Shown: positions 23,952 to 32,478 of the stretch, in pieces
How the letters are laid out: the number at the start of each line of letters is the position of its first letter
How positions within the stretch are numbered: the stretch's first letter is position 1
NCBI GenBank assembly: GCA_021531615.1
Contig: JADYUE010000001.1
Location: 186,001 to 250,000, forward strand
DNA length: 64,000 bases
Source of the DNA: Fusobacterium varium
Lineage (GTDB): Bacteria > Fusobacteriota > Fusobacteriia > Fusobacteriales > Fusobacteriaceae
Reading direction: 5' to 3'
The notes under the pieces: model-generated
What the model was told of the DNA's origin: nothing
The model's input: only the letters and a program-made list of their open reading frames with translations
Databases searched by the model: none
Made by a program: the position numbers and the translations under genes

Positions 23952-26900
23952 TTAAATTTTACTTACATCGAATACTTCAAGTTTATCTTCTTCAACATGT
24001 CTATCTTGCATTCTTAAAATTGCACTGATAGTATCTAAAGCTGTTAAAACTTCAACTCCATATTCAATAGCAGTTCTTCTCATTTTGAATCCATCTCTTT
24101 GAGCGTCATTTGCTTTTGTAGGTGTATTGATTAGTAGATCAACTTCTCTATTTTTCAATACATCAGAGATATTAGGTGATGCTTCTCCCATTCTGTTTAC
24201 TATTTTAGCTTCAACACCATTGTCAGCTAGGAATTTTTGAGTTCCTTTAGTTGCATAAAGGATAGATCCATGTTCAACAAGGCTCTTAGCTATTGGTAAG
24301 AATTCCTCTTTATCTTTATCTCTAATAGTAACAAGTATCTTTCTGTCTTTGATTAGGTGAACTCTCTTAGCTCCTAAAAGTCCTTTATAGATAGCTTCAT
24401 CTACGTTATTTCCAACTCCAAGAACTTCCCCTGTAGATCTCATTTCAGGTCCTAATGATACTTCAACACTTGAAAGTTTTTCAGTAGAGAATACTGGTAC
24501 TTTTACAGCAACTACATTTGGTTTTTTATAGATTCCTGTTCCATAAGGCATATCTTTTAATTTTTCTCCAAGTGCCACTCTTGTAGCTATTTCAATAGCA
24601 GGTACTCCTGAAACTTTTGAAATGTATGGAACTGTTCTTGAAGATCTTGGGTTAACTTCAATTACATATAATTTATGCTCATAAGCTATAAATTGAATGT
24701 TCATCATACCTTTAACTTCAAGAGCTTTAGCTATTTTCTTAGTGATTTCAAGAAGTTCTTCCTCTGTTCCTTCATATAGATTTTGTTGTGGATAGATAGT
24801 GATTGAGTCTCCTGAGTGAACTCCTGCTCTTTCTAAGTGTTCCATAACTCCAGGAATTAATACATCTTCTCCATCACAGATAGCATCTACTTCAAGTTCA
24901 ATACCGTTTAGATATTTATCTATTAATACTGGATTTGAAGGGTCTCTATCAAATGATGCTTCTAGGTATTTAACTAAGTTGTATTCATCATGACAAATTT
25001 CCATTCCTTGTCCTCCAAGTACATATGAAGGTCTTACAAGTACTGGATATTTAATTTCATTTGCTATTGAGATTCCGTGGTTTACATCCCATACTGCTCT
25101 TCCTTTTGGTCTAGCAATATCAAGTTCTTCCATCATCTCTTCAAATCTTTCTCTATCTTCTGCTTCGTCAATTTTGTCTGCACTTGTTCCAATTACTTTT
25201 ATTCCTCTATCGCTTAGGTCATTTGCTAATTTAATAGCTGTTTGTCCTCCAAATTGAAGAATAACTCCTTCTGGTTTTTCTTTTTCAAGAATATTCATAA
25301 TATCTTCTGTTACAAGTGGTTCAAAGTATAGTTTATCAGCAGTTGAGAAGTCTGTTGATACAGTTTCTGGGTTGTTATTGATAATTATACTTTCAATTCC
25401 AAGTTTTTTAAGTGTTTTAACTGCATGTACTGTACAGTAGTCAAATTCTATTCCTTGTCCAATTCTGATTGGTCCTGAACCTATAACAACTATTTTTCTT
25501 CTATCTGATACTGTTGCATCATCATATTGATCATAAGTTGAGTAGTAGTATGAAGATGTAGCTTTAAACTCTCCAGCACAAGTATCAACCATTTTATAAA
25601 CTGGTGTTATATGATAAGCTTTTCTCTTAGTGTAGATATCATCTTCACTGATTCCCATAAGATCTGCTATTCCTTTATCTGAGAATCCTTTATTTTTTAA
25701 TTTTCTTAAATAATCTGGATCTAATTCTTTGAATTTTAATCCTTTTAAAATCTCTTCTTGTTTAACTATCCATTCGATTTTTTCCATGAAGAATTTATCT
25801 ATTCCAGTTAATTTTTGAAGTTTTTCTTTTATATATCCTCTTCTTAACATTTCTGCAACAACGAAGATTCTTTCATCATCTGGTTTAACTACAGCAGCTT
25901 TTAATTGTTCCATAGTCATTTTCTTAGCTACTGGGTGTTCTAAACTATATCTTCCAATTTCAAGTGATCTGATTCCTTTTAAGAAAGCTGATTCAAATGT
26001 ACTTCCGATAGCCATAACTTCTCCAGTTGCCATCATTTTTGTTCCTAGTGTTCTATTTGCTTTTTTGAATTTATCAAATGGCCACTTAGGAATTTTTACA
26101 ACTATATAGTCAATAGTTGGGTCGAAACAAGCATAAGTTGTTTGAGTAGCTTCGTTTACTATTTCATCAAGAGTATATCCCATAGCAAGTTTTGTAGATA
26201 CTCTAGCTATTGGGTAACCAGTTGCTTTTGATGCAAGAGCTGATGATCTTGAAACTCTTGGGTTAATTTCTATAATTGCATATTCGAATGATTTTGGATG
26301 AAGAGCAAATTGAACGTTACATCCTCCAATAACTCCAACTTCATTTACTATTTTAACTGCTGATGCTCTAAGCATTGCACACTCTTTAGCTGAAAGTGTT
26401 TGAGTTGGTGCAACAACTATTGAGTCTCCAGTATGGATTCCAACTGGGTCAACGTTTTCCATATTACATACAACTATTGTATTTCCATTTTTATCTCTGA
26501 TTACTTCATATTCAATCTCTTTCCATCCATAGATTGATTTTTCAAGAAGTACTTGTCCTACCATTGAAAGAGCAAGTCCTTTTACTAATATATCTTCTAG
26601 TTCTTTAGGGTTGTTAGCAATTCCCCCTCCAGTTCCTCCAAGAGTATATGCAGGTCTTACAACGATTGGGTATCCAATCTCTCTTGCAACTTCGAATCCT
26701 TCTTCAAGAGTTTCAACTATTTTACTTTGAATAATAGGTTCTCCTAATTTATTCATTGTCTCTCTGAATATTTCTCTGTCTTCTCCCTTTTTAATAGATT
26801 CAACAGAAGTTCCAATTACTCTTACTCCATATTTTTCAAGGATACCTTTTTCTGAAAGCTCAACTACCATGTTAAGTCCAGTTTGTCCTCCCATTCCTGC

Positions 26901-27158
26901 AATAATAGAGTCTGGTCTTTCTTTAGCTATTACTTTTTCAACAAATTCTATAGTGATTGGTTCAATATATATTCTATCAGCAACTGCTTTATCTGTCATA
27001 ATTGTAGCAGGGTTTGAGTTGATAAGTACAACTTCAATTCCCTCTTTTTTTAGAGTTTCACAAGCTTGAGTTCCTGAATAGTCAAATTCAGCAGCTTGTC
27101 CTATTATAATTGGTCCTGAACCTATTACAAGTGTTTTCTTTATAGATTTATCTAACAT
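23952..27158 (-). CDS. carB: Carbamoyl-phosphate synthase large subunit
   Basis: This subunit makes carbamoyl phosphate from bicarbonate, ammonia and two ATP for pyrimidine and arginine synthesis. The 1068-residue protein has two homologous ATP-grasp halves. The first begins [20 protein letters not shown] and the second [18 protein letters not shown] near residue 555. An MGS-like allosteric domain occupies about residues 930-1068. Length and motifs are normal. It lies 55 nt downstream of carA. No other pyr or arg gene is nearby. Because CarA appears glutaminase-dead, this subunit may take free ammonia. Confidence 0.97.
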   Translation of the reverse strand: MLDKSIKKTLVIGSGPIIIGQAAEFDYSGTQACETLKKEGIEVVLINSNPATIMTDKAVADRIYIEPITIEFVEKVIAKERPDSIIAGMGGQTGLNMVVELSEKGILEKYGVRVIGTSVESIKKGEDREIFRETMNKLGEPIIQSKIVETLEEGFEVAREIGYPIVVRPAYTLGGTGGGIANNPKELEDILVKGLALSMVGQVLLEKSIYGWKEIEYEVIRDKNGNTIVVCNMENVDPVGIHTGDSIVVAPTQTLSAKECAMLRASAVKIVNEVGVIGGCNVQFALHPKSFEYAIIEINPRVSRSSALASKATGYPIARVSTKLAMGYTLDEIVNEATQTTYACFDPTIDYIVVKIPKWPFDKFKKANRTLGTKMMATGEVMAIGSTFESAFLKGIRSLEIGRYSLEHPVAKKMTMEQLKAAVVKPDDERIFVVAEMLRRGYIKEKLQKLTGIDKFFMEKIEWIVKQEEILKGLKFKELDPDYLRKLKNKGFSDKGIADLMGISEDDIYTKRKAYHITPVYKMVDTCAGEFKATSSYYYSTYDQYDDATVSDRRKIVVIGSGPIRIGQGIEFDYCTVHAVKTLKKLGIESIIINNNPETVSTDFSTADKLYFEPLVTEDIMNILEKEKPEGVILQFGGQTAIKLANDLSDRGIKVIGTSADKIDEAEDRERFEEMMEELDIARPKGRAVWDVNHGISIANEIKYPVLVRPSYVLGGQGMEICHDEYNLVKYLEASFDRDPSNPVLIDKYLNGIELEVDAICDGEDVLIPGVMEHLERAGVHSGDSITIYPQQNLYEGTEEELLEITKKIAKALEVKGMMNIQFIAYEHKLYVIEVNPRSSRTVPYISKVSGVPAIEIATRVALGEKLKDMPYGTGIYKKPNVVAVKVPVFSTEKLSSVEVSLGPEMRSTGEVLGVGNNVDEAIYKGLLGAKRVHLIKDRKILVTIRDKDKEEFLPIAKSLVEHGSILYATKGTQKFLADNGVEAKIVNRMGEASPNISDVLKNREVDLLINTPTKANDAQRDGFKMRRTAIEYGVEVLTALDTISAILRMQDRHVEEDKLEVFDVSKI

Positions 27159-27213
27159 CTTTTTCTTTCCTCCTAATTATCTAAAAACTTTTAACCTTCA
27201 ACTTTACAAAATA

Positions 27214-28263
27214 CTACGCTTTTTTCTCTATAGTCTTTAAAAAATCAGCAAATAAGTTATTTGAATCTTCTGGATATGCTTCAGGTAAGAATTGTACTCC
27301 CATAGCTGAAAGTTCAACATTTCTAAATCCTTCTACAGTTTTATCATTTAAGTTTACATGAGTAGCTTCAGCATTTCCTAAAGCATCTATTGTATATCCA
27401 TGATTTTGAGATGTTACATATATTCTGTTTCTTGCTATATCTTTAACTGGGTGGTTAGCTCCTCTATGTCCATTGTTCATTTTAGCTATAGTTCCTCCAA
27501 GAGCAAGATTTAATACTTGAGCTCCTAAAGATACTCCAAATACTGGAAGTTTTCCTAATACTTCTTTCACTGTAGCTACAACTTCTGGTACATCTGCTGG
27601 ATTTCCAGGTCCACTTGATAAGAATAATGCATCTATATTGTGTTTTTTCATTTCTTCAAATGTTGTATTGTATGGGAATACTGAAACTGCAAATCCCATT
27701 TTAGAAAGAGAATCTATAGTACTTCTTTTAACTCCTAGATCTAGAACTCCTATTCTAAGTCCATTTCCTCCAACTTCAATTATCTCTTTTCTACTTACTT
27801 CAGCAACTGCATTTTCATATGAGAAATTATCAAACTTTTCTTTTAACTCTTTGTGTGTAAGATCATCAGTTGTAATAATAGCTTTCATAGATCCATTGTC
27901 TCTTATTATTTTAGCTATCTCTCTTGTATCTACTCCTTTAAATCCTACTACATTATATTGTCTTAAGAATCCGTCTAATGTCATTTCACATCTAAAGTTG
28001 TTAGGTAATTTTGCATCTTCTTTAATAACAAATCCTTTTAAATGAATCTTATCTGATTCCATATCATCTAAGTTGATTCCGTAGTTTCCTACCATTGGAT
28101 ATGTCATAACTACTATCTTTCCATAAAGTGATGGATCAGTAAGAGTTTCTTGATACCCTACCATTCCAGTAGTAAAAACTATTTCTCCAGTAGTTTCACC
28201 TAAATGTCCAAAGATTTTTCCATCAAAGCTCATGCCATTTTCAAGAATAAGTTTACCTTTCAT
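27214..28263 (-). CDS. carA: Carbamoyl-phosphate synthase small subunit, catalytic Cys and His missing
   Basis: Normally this glutaminase hydrolyses glutamine and channels ammonia to CarB. The 349-residue protein has the CarA N-terminal domain (LTDPSLYGKIVVMTYPMVGN) and a class I amidotransferase domain. The nucleophile elbow reads FGVSLGAQ, with Ser245 where active enzymes have Cys (GICLGHQ). The later QFHPEA motif reads QFLPEA, with Leu326 replacing the catalytic His; Glu328 remains. KMNNGHRGANHPV and SQNHGY are conserved. The fold therefore appears kept but glutaminase activity should be lost, as in ammonia-dependent animal CPS I, which also has Ser in place of Cys. AGGAGGGG precedes the ATG, directly after the attenuator T run. 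Confidence 0.95.
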   Translation of the reverse strand: MKGKLILENGMSFDGKIFGHLGETTGEIVFTTGMVGYQETLTDPSLYGKIVVMTYPMVGNYGINLDDMESDKIHLKGFVIKEDAKLPNNFRCEMTLDGFLRQYNVVGFKGVDTREIAKIIRDNGSMKAIITTDDLTHKELKEKFDNFSYENAVAEVSRKEIIEVGGNGLRIGVLDLGVKRSTIDSLSKMGFAVSVFPYNTTFEEMKKHNIDALFLSSGPGNPADVPEVVATVKEVLGKLPVFGVSLGAQVLNLALGGTIAKMNNGHRGANHPVKDIARNRIYVTSQNHGYTIDALGNAEATHVNLNDKTVEGFRNVELSAMGVQFLPEAYPEDSNNLFADFLKTIEKKA

Positions 28264-28273
28264 TTCCCCTCCT

Positions 28274-28306
28274 AAAAAAAAGATACAACTACAAAAAGTT
28301 ATATCT
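28274..28306 (-). terminator. Attenuator terminator of the carAB leader
   Basis: On the minus strand AGATATAACT (28306-28297), a 6-nt loop and AGTTGTATCT (28290-28281) form a 10-bp stem with one G-U pair. Eight T follow immediately, ending 10 nt before the carA start. The leader ORF stop codon TAA (28301-28299) lies inside the 5' arm. Confidence 0.88.
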
Positions 28307-28430
28307 TAGAAAATTTAAAATATTTAAAATTATGAATAACAAATCTAAAAGAAAAATCAAAAAGAATAGCAAATAGTTTTAACTTAAATGTGTTATTATA
28401 CTCTTTATTTGATAGTATAACCTCTGCCAT
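28299..28430 (-). CDS. carAB leader peptide (pyrL-like), U-rich
   Basis: A 43-codon ORF with AGGAGGG 7 nt before its ATG, a better ribosome site than many structural genes here. The product starts MAEVILSNKEYNNTFKLKLF and is Phe-rich toward the end; nine Phe codons, all TTT, give the RNA a long U-rich stretch. The stop codon is inside the stem of the following terminator. E. coli pyrL (44 codons) has the same logic: at low UTP the polymerase pauses in U-rich RNA, the ribosome catches up and blocks the terminator. Function here is inferred from architecture only. Confidence 0.7.
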   Translation of the reverse strand: MAEVILSNKEYNNTFKLKLFAILFDFSFRFVIHNFKYFKFSKI

Positions 28431-28461
28431 ATAATATCCCTCCTGATTTTTACTAAAAAAA

Positions 28462-28490
28462 ATTATATCTTTTTTTCAAACCTTTGTCAA
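28462..28490 (-). promoter_or_regulatory. Consensus promoter of the carAB operon
   Basis: On the minus strand TTGACA (28490-28485), a 17-nt spacer and TATAAT (28467-28462). Both boxes match consensus exactly. The leader ORF starts 31 nt downstream of the -10. The region 28491-28675 behind it shows nothing further. Confidence 0.92.
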
Positions 28491-28677
28491 GAAGTTTATT
28501 CTGTAAAATAACTAAAGCTATTTTTAATAAAAAACTTTTTTAAAGACAATTTAATTTTTATTTTTACAATATTTACTTTTATTAATATAATATGTATCAG
28601 ATTTAAACTTTTATTAGATTAAATTTTTTTATTTTTTTCCTCTATTTACAAAAAAAATTAAATAAGATTATATTTTC

Positions 28678-28726
28678 AAAAGACTGCTTAAATCAAATTA
28701 ACTTTCAATTTATAGCAGCCTTTTGC
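28678..28726 (-). terminator. Terminator after the peptide-binding lipoprotein gene
   Basis: On the minus strand CAAAAGGCTGCT...AAGCAGTCTTTTG, with one mismatch in the stem and AT-rich inner pairs, followed by T-rich sequence. Confidence 0.75.
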
Positions 28727-28733
28727 TTTTTAT

Positions 28734-30251
28734 CTACTCTACAACATCTAAATTATATAGATTATGCATTGTTGTTGGATCATATTTAAATCCTTTAACT
28801 CTCTTATTAATTCCTATATTTTCATTTTTATAAAGTAAAACAATTAAAGGTGATTCCTCTTGTAAAATCATTTGAGCCTTTTTGTAGTGTTCTTTTCTTT
28901 CTTCAGCATTAACACTTTCTCTTCCTAATTCAACTTCTCTATCAAACTCTTTATTTGTATAGAATGCTCTATTTCCCGCTCCCCCATGAGAACTACTATG
29001 TAATAATGGATATAGTACAATGTCAGCATCAGATGTTCCTGATACCCAACCACCTATATATGCTGTATGCTCTCCTTGGGCAGTTTTTTGAATATAAGCT
29101 CCCCACTCAAGAGTTTCTATTTTCATATCTATTCCTATTTCTTTCAAGTTAGCTTGAATAATTTGAGCAAGTTGTAATCTTATAGCACTATCATTACAAT
29201 ATAAAGTAAAATTAGGATCTTTTACTCCTGATTTAGCAATTAACTCCTTAGCTTTTTCAGGGTTATACTCATATCCTTGTGCCTCTTTAGAAAAACCAAA
29301 AACATTTGGGTTTACTATTGAAGTTGCAGGTTGTGCCATTCCCATAAATACAGAATCTGCCATTCCTTGTTTATTTAAAGCATAGTTAATAGCTACTCTA
29401 TAATCTTTATTATCAAAAGGTGGTTTTTTTGTATTTAAAGTTATATACTCTGTTGATGTTGTTGGTTTAGAGATTAACTCTAATTTCTCATTTTTCTTTA
29501 CTATTTCAGAATCTATTGGAGATACACCTAAAGCAATATCTATCTCCCCTGTTTCAAGAGCTGCTAACCTACTACTTGCTTCAGTTATTGATCTTATAAT
29601 AAGTTTATCAATTTTTGGTCTACCTTCAAAATACTCATCAAAAGCTACAAGTTCTATCTTCTCTCCATCTCCCCAATCAACAAATTTATATGGTCCTGTT
29701 CCTATTGGTTCTATAGAGATCATATCATTTTTAACTTTTGTATCTTTTTCATTTAATATAGCTGTCAACGGATGAGCTAAACTAAATAATAGAGGTGCTG
29801 AACTATTTTTTAGGACTAATTTAATAGTTGAATCATCAATAACTTCTACTTTATCAATAACTTCAATCATTATTTTACTTGCTGGTTTTTCCAACATTCT
29901 ATTGATACTAAATACAACGTCATTTATTGTCATTGTATCTCCATTATGGAATTTTACCCCTTTCTTTATCTTAATTACTAATTCAGTAGGTGAAAGATAC
30001 TCATAAGACTCAGCTAACTCAGGAACTATATTTCCATTGTCATCTATTTTAAATAGTGTGTTAAAAATTTGCTCTGTTACAAAAAGAGCTGGAATCTCAT
30101 TATACATATTAGGATCTAGTGTCTTTGGCTTTGACCCTTGTGATACTACTACAGTTTTTTCTTTAGGTAAATTTGCTTTCTCTTCTGTTTTCTCTGAAGA
30201 ACAACCTAATAAAAGAAATGCTGTAGCTAAAGCAATAGCAATTTTCTTCAT
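28734..30251 (-). CDS. Peptide ABC transporter substrate-binding lipoprotein (SBP_bac_5)
   Basis: A 505-residue solute-binding lipoprotein of the DppA/OppA class. The signal peptide ends in the lipobox LLLGCSS near residue 17. The family signature runs from VVVSQGSKPKTLDPNMYNE, through IKKGVKFHNGDTMTINDVVFS, to NYALNKQG. It should capture di- or oligopeptides outside the membrane. No permease or ATPase genes are adjacent, so it must share a transporter encoded elsewhere. ATG 30251 is preceded by GGAGGA at 7 nt; the ATG two codons earlier is too close to that site. A perfect 10-bp inverted repeat lies 28 nt upstream. Confidence 0.92.
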   Translation of the reverse strand: MKKIAIALATAFLLLGCSSEKTEEKANLPKEKTVVVSQGSKPKTLDPNMYNEIPALFVTEQIFNTLFKIDDNGNIVPELAESYEYLSPTELVIKIKKGVKFHNGDTMTINDVVFSINRMLEKPASKIMIEVIDKVEVIDDSTIKLVLKNSSAPLLFSLAHPLTAILNEKDTKVKNDMISIEPIGTGPYKFVDWGDGEKIELVAFDEYFEGRPKIDKLIIRSITEASSRLAALETGEIDIALGVSPIDSEIVKKNEKLELISKPTTSTEYITLNTKKPPFDNKDYRVAINYALNKQGMADSVFMGMAQPATSIVNPNVFGFSKEAQGYEYNPEKAKELIAKSGVKDPNFTLYCNDSAIRLQLAQIIQANLKEIGIDMKIETLEWGAYIQKTAQGEHTAYIGGWVSGTSDADIVLYPLLHSSSHGGAGNRAFYTNKEFDREVELGRESVNAEERKEHYKKAQMILQEESPLIVLLYKNENIGINKRVKGFKYDPTTMHNLYNLDVVE

Positions 30252-30278
30252 AAACATTCCTCCAAATATATAAAAATA

Positions 30279-30302
30279 TAGTATATTAACACTAATATAC
30301 TA
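30279..30302. promoter_or_regulatory. Perfect inverted repeat upstream of the peptide-binding gene
   Basis: TAGTATATTA-acac-TAATATACTA, a 10+4+10 perfect palindrome, lies 28-51 nt before the start codon where the promoter -10 region should be. It is a candidate repressor site. It has no T run, so it is not a terminator. Confidence 0.45.
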
Positions 30303-30361
30303 CTACTATCATCAAAAAATAAAAAATATATTTAATATATAATAATTATTAAAATTATTTT

Positions 30362-30940
30362 TTATATTTCTTCTGTAATATTTTCTTTAACCTTTTTACA
30401 TAATTTAGAGTATATCCTTTCTACAAACCATTTTTCACTTGATTTTTTAGAAATCTCATCTACTTTTATCCACTCTACTCCACTGTTTTCATCAGGTTTA
30501 ATTTGTAAAGAAAGTTTTTCATCTGCCTCTAATAAAAAAGTAAAGTTTAAATGAAGATGTGAGGATATATATTCTCCCTTTTTCTCATGTCCATTTACTG
30601 TTAAAATCTCTATGGAAAAAATATCTGTTGATAAAAATTTAACCTCTTTAACTCCACTTTCCTCTTCTACTTCTTTTAAAACAACATCTTTTAAATTTTT
30701 ATTTCCATCAGCATGTCCACCTAACCATGCCCAAGAATTATAAATATTATGATATGCCATTAATACCTTGTCTCTCTTATCATTTACAATCCAAGCTGAA
30801 ACAGTAATATGAGCTATTTTATTTCCCCTTGTAAAAATTTCATCCCCACTTTGTAACCATTGTAAAATAAGTTCTTTATCCCTTTTCTCCTGTTCATTAA
30901 AAGGTTTGTACTCTCTTAACTCCTTTTCTAAATTTTCCAT
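30362..30940 (-). CDS. Nudix hydrolase
   Basis: A 192-residue protein with a Nudix fold. The Nudix box reads GGHADGNKNLKDVVLKEV followed by EEESGV. Compared with GX5EX7REUXEEXGU, the first Glu is Lys and the Arg is Lys, while the metal-binding EVEEES core is kept. The stretch WLQSGDEIFTRGN before the domain and HITVSAWIVN at its start resemble the group of NUDIX proteins annotated as NTP pyrophosphohydrolases of unknown substrate. I chose ATG 30940 because GGAGG lies 5 nt upstream. It is followed on the same strand by the peptide-binding gene, which has its own upstream region. Confidence 0.85.
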   Translation of the reverse strand: MENLEKELREYKPFNEQEKRDKELILQWLQSGDEIFTRGNKIAHITVSAWIVNDKRDKVLMAYHNIYNSWAWLGGHADGNKNLKDVVLKEVEEESGVKEVKFLSTDIFSIEILTVNGHEKKGEYISSHLHLNFTFLLEADEKLSLQIKPDENSGVEWIKVDEISKKSSEKWFVERIYSKLCKKVKENITEEI

Positions 30941-30968
30941 CTTTTCCTCCATAAGAATAAATTTACAA

Positions 30969-31009
30969 TAAAAAAGCTGCTGCAAACTCTTAATTTACAA
31001 CAGCAATTT
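30969..31009 (-). terminator. Terminator after the TSCPD protein gene
   Basis: On the minus strand GCTGTTGTAAA pairs with TTTGCAGCAGC over 11 bp (two G-U pairs), followed by six T. Confidence 0.88.
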
Positions 31010-31014
31010 TTTAA

Positions 31015-31254
31015 TTATAATCTTTTTAAAATTTTAGCAAGTTGATCAGGACAAGAAGTTCCTCTACCTCTACAATCAATTCCTTCAAGTTTTGCTATAG
31101 CATCCTCTTTTTTCATTCCAAGAAGAAGATTTTGAAGTCCGTGAGTATTTCCATCACATCCTCCAACAAACTCTATTTCAGTGATGTAACCATCATAATC
31201 TACAGTAACTCCAATTTGTTTAGCACAAACTTTTTCTGTTGAATAATAATGCAT
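31015..31254 (-). CDS. TSCPD-domain protein (TIGR03905-like)
   Basis: A 79-residue protein ending with the TSCPD signature: DCRGRGTSCPDQLAKILKRL. The middle has FVGGCDGNTHGLQNLLLGM. This small domain also occurs at the C-terminus of B12-dependent ribonucleotide reductases; stand-alone copies are widespread in anaerobes and their role is not established. Four cysteines (in KVCAKQ, GGCDG, DCRG and TSCPD) could bind metal or an Fe-S cluster. GAGGA precedes the ATG. It is a single-gene unit with its own terminator. Confidence 0.88.
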   Translation of the reverse strand: MHYYSTEKVCAKQIGVTVDYDGYITEIEFVGGCDGNTHGLQNLLLGMKKEDAIAKLEGIDCRGRGTSCPDQLAKILKRL

Positions 31255-31421
31255 TTTTCCTCCTCATAAAATTAGATCATAGTGAATACCTTAAAAACAT
31301 TCAAAGTTATTATACAAAATTTTTCATATTTTGTAAATATTTTATAATAAATATTATAAACTTTTTTATCTCTTTTTTTATATTTTTAAGATGTTTTCAA
31401 TCTTTTATTTTTCGTTCTTAC

Positions 31422-31450
31422 TTTAACTTTTTATGATATTTTGATATAAT
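31422..31450 (+). promoter_or_regulatory. Predicted promoter of the YwqK-like lipoprotein gene
   Basis: TTTAAC (31422-31427), 17 nt, TATAAT (31445-31450), 39 nt before the start codon. Confidence 0.65.
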
Positions 31451-31489
31451 ATTATATTATAAACTCTATATCCAAAAAGGAGGATAATT

Positions 31490-31975
31490 ATGTTAAAAAA
31501 ATTTATAATTATATTAGCTGCTTTTTCAATTATAGCTTGCTCTGGAAGAGAAGTAGATATATCTAAAAAGCAAGAAAGAGGAGGTATAGTTTACATTGTC
31601 AATGAAGAAAAACCTTTCTCTGGAGTAATTACAGGAAAATATGGAAATGGACAAGTTAAGATAAAAGAAACTTTTAAAGATGGTAAATATAATGGAGAAC
31701 AATATACTTACTATGATAATGGACAAGTTGAATCAAAAGCAGACTTTGAAAATGGTGTAGCTAAAGGAACTTACTTCCAATATCATAGAAATGGAGAAAT
31801 TTCATACACTGGACAATTTATGAATGGTAAACGTCAAGGTGAATGGAATAGATATACTGATGATAAGAAACTTATTCTTACTGAATTTTATAACAATGGA
31901 ACTCTTGAAGATGTAAAACAATATCTTGTGGATACTGATAAAGTTAAACAAAAAATATTAGATTTTTTTAATTAA
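31490..31975 (+). CDS. Lipoprotein with MORN-like/YwqK repeats
   Basis: A 161-residue lipoprotein: signal MLKKFIIILAAFSIIACSG with the lipobox at Cys17. Three to four repeats of about 22 residues follow, of the form GNGQVKIKETFKDGKYNGEQ, DNGQVESKADFENGVAKG and RNGEISYTGQFMNGKRQGEW. These match the MORN-like motif of the YwqK family (annotated 'toxin-antitoxin system YwqK family antitoxin', a label with thin support for lipoproteins). Fusobacteria carry many such envelope proteins, probably for surface binding. GGAGGA precedes the ATG. No partner toxin is adjacent. Confidence 0.85.
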   Translation: MLKKFIIILAAFSIIACSGREVDISKKQERGGIVYIVNEEKPFSGVITGKYGNGQVKIKETFKDGKYNGEQYTYYDNGQVESKADFENGVAKGTYFQYHRNGEISYTGQFMNGKRQGEWNRYTDDKKLILTEFYNNGTLEDVKQYLVDTDKVKQKILDFFN

Positions 31976-32075
31976 AATTTTAATTCTTTTATACTAAAAA
32001 ATTAGTATTATCTTATAAAGCAATAATTATTTTTCAATAATTTTTAAAAAATTAAAAAATTTTTTCAAATTTTAC

Positions 32076-32104
32076 TTGCATTTTTTAATTTTTAGATGTA
32101 TACT
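32076..32104 (+). promoter_or_regulatory. Predicted promoter of the liv leader transcript
   Basis: TTGCAT (32076-32081), a 17-nt spacer and TATACT (32099-32104). Transcription would start near 32111, about 50 nt before the leader ORF. The 31976-32075 stretch before it shows no gene. Confidence 0.75.
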
Positions 32105-32159
32105 CACAGTAACTAAAAAAGGAATCATAAAATCAAAATTAAAAGAGGAGGGAGAGAAT

Positions 32160-32264
32160 ATGTTACTACTTAACATAATATCATTTGTCATATGTGTCAT
32201 AATAATAAGAGTCATACAAAGCTTGACTAAAATCTCATATGCCTATGATTATGTTAGGGATTAA
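32160..32264 (+). CDS. Leu/Ile/Val-rich leader peptide upstream of livJ
   Basis: A 34-codon ORF with an unusually strong Shine-Dalgarno (GAGGAGGGAG, ending a few nt before ATG 32160). It starts MLLLNIISFVICVIIIRVIQ and contains 16 Leu, Ile or Val residues out of 34, comparable to the ilv operon leader peptides of enterobacteria. A terminator follows 92 nt after the stop, and the branched-chain amino acid transporter begins 95 nt after that. Its 3' end (TGTTAGG, 32252-32258) can pair with CCTAACA in the terminator (32363-32369). The alternatives are a small membrane protein or a type I toxin. Confidence 0.65.
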   Translation: MLLLNIISFVICVIIIRVIQSLTKISYAYDYVRD

Positions 32265-32356
32265 TTTTGCATATTCTTTAAACTATATAAGGGGAATAAT
32301 AAATATATATTATTGTTTTAAATAAATTTATTATTTTCTTGTATCCTTTGAGATAG

Positions 32357-32384
32357 AAGCAACCTAACAGGGTTGCTTTTTTTT
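32357..32384 (+). terminator. Terminator/attenuator between leader ORF and livJ
   Basis: AAGCAACC (32357-32364), a 6-nt loop and GGTTGCTT (32371-32378) form a perfect 8-bp stem followed by eight T. livJ lies 95 nt further on; its own promoter, if any, would be in that stretch. Confidence 0.9.
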
Positions 32385-32478
32385 ATACCTATAATTGTCC
32401 AAAATTTAGGTATTAAAATTCTTTATTTTAAGTATTTAATTTAGATTGATTTTATAAAATTTTAAAGGGGGAAATATT

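Noticed and set aside
26869-28045. Plus-strand ORFs inside carA and carB
   Set aside because: Shadows of the highly conserved carAB coding frames without ribosome sites.
31490-31975. Antitoxin of a toxin-antitoxin pair
   Set aside because: The YwqK name suggests it, but this is a secreted lipoprotein with MORN-like repeats and has no adjacent toxin.
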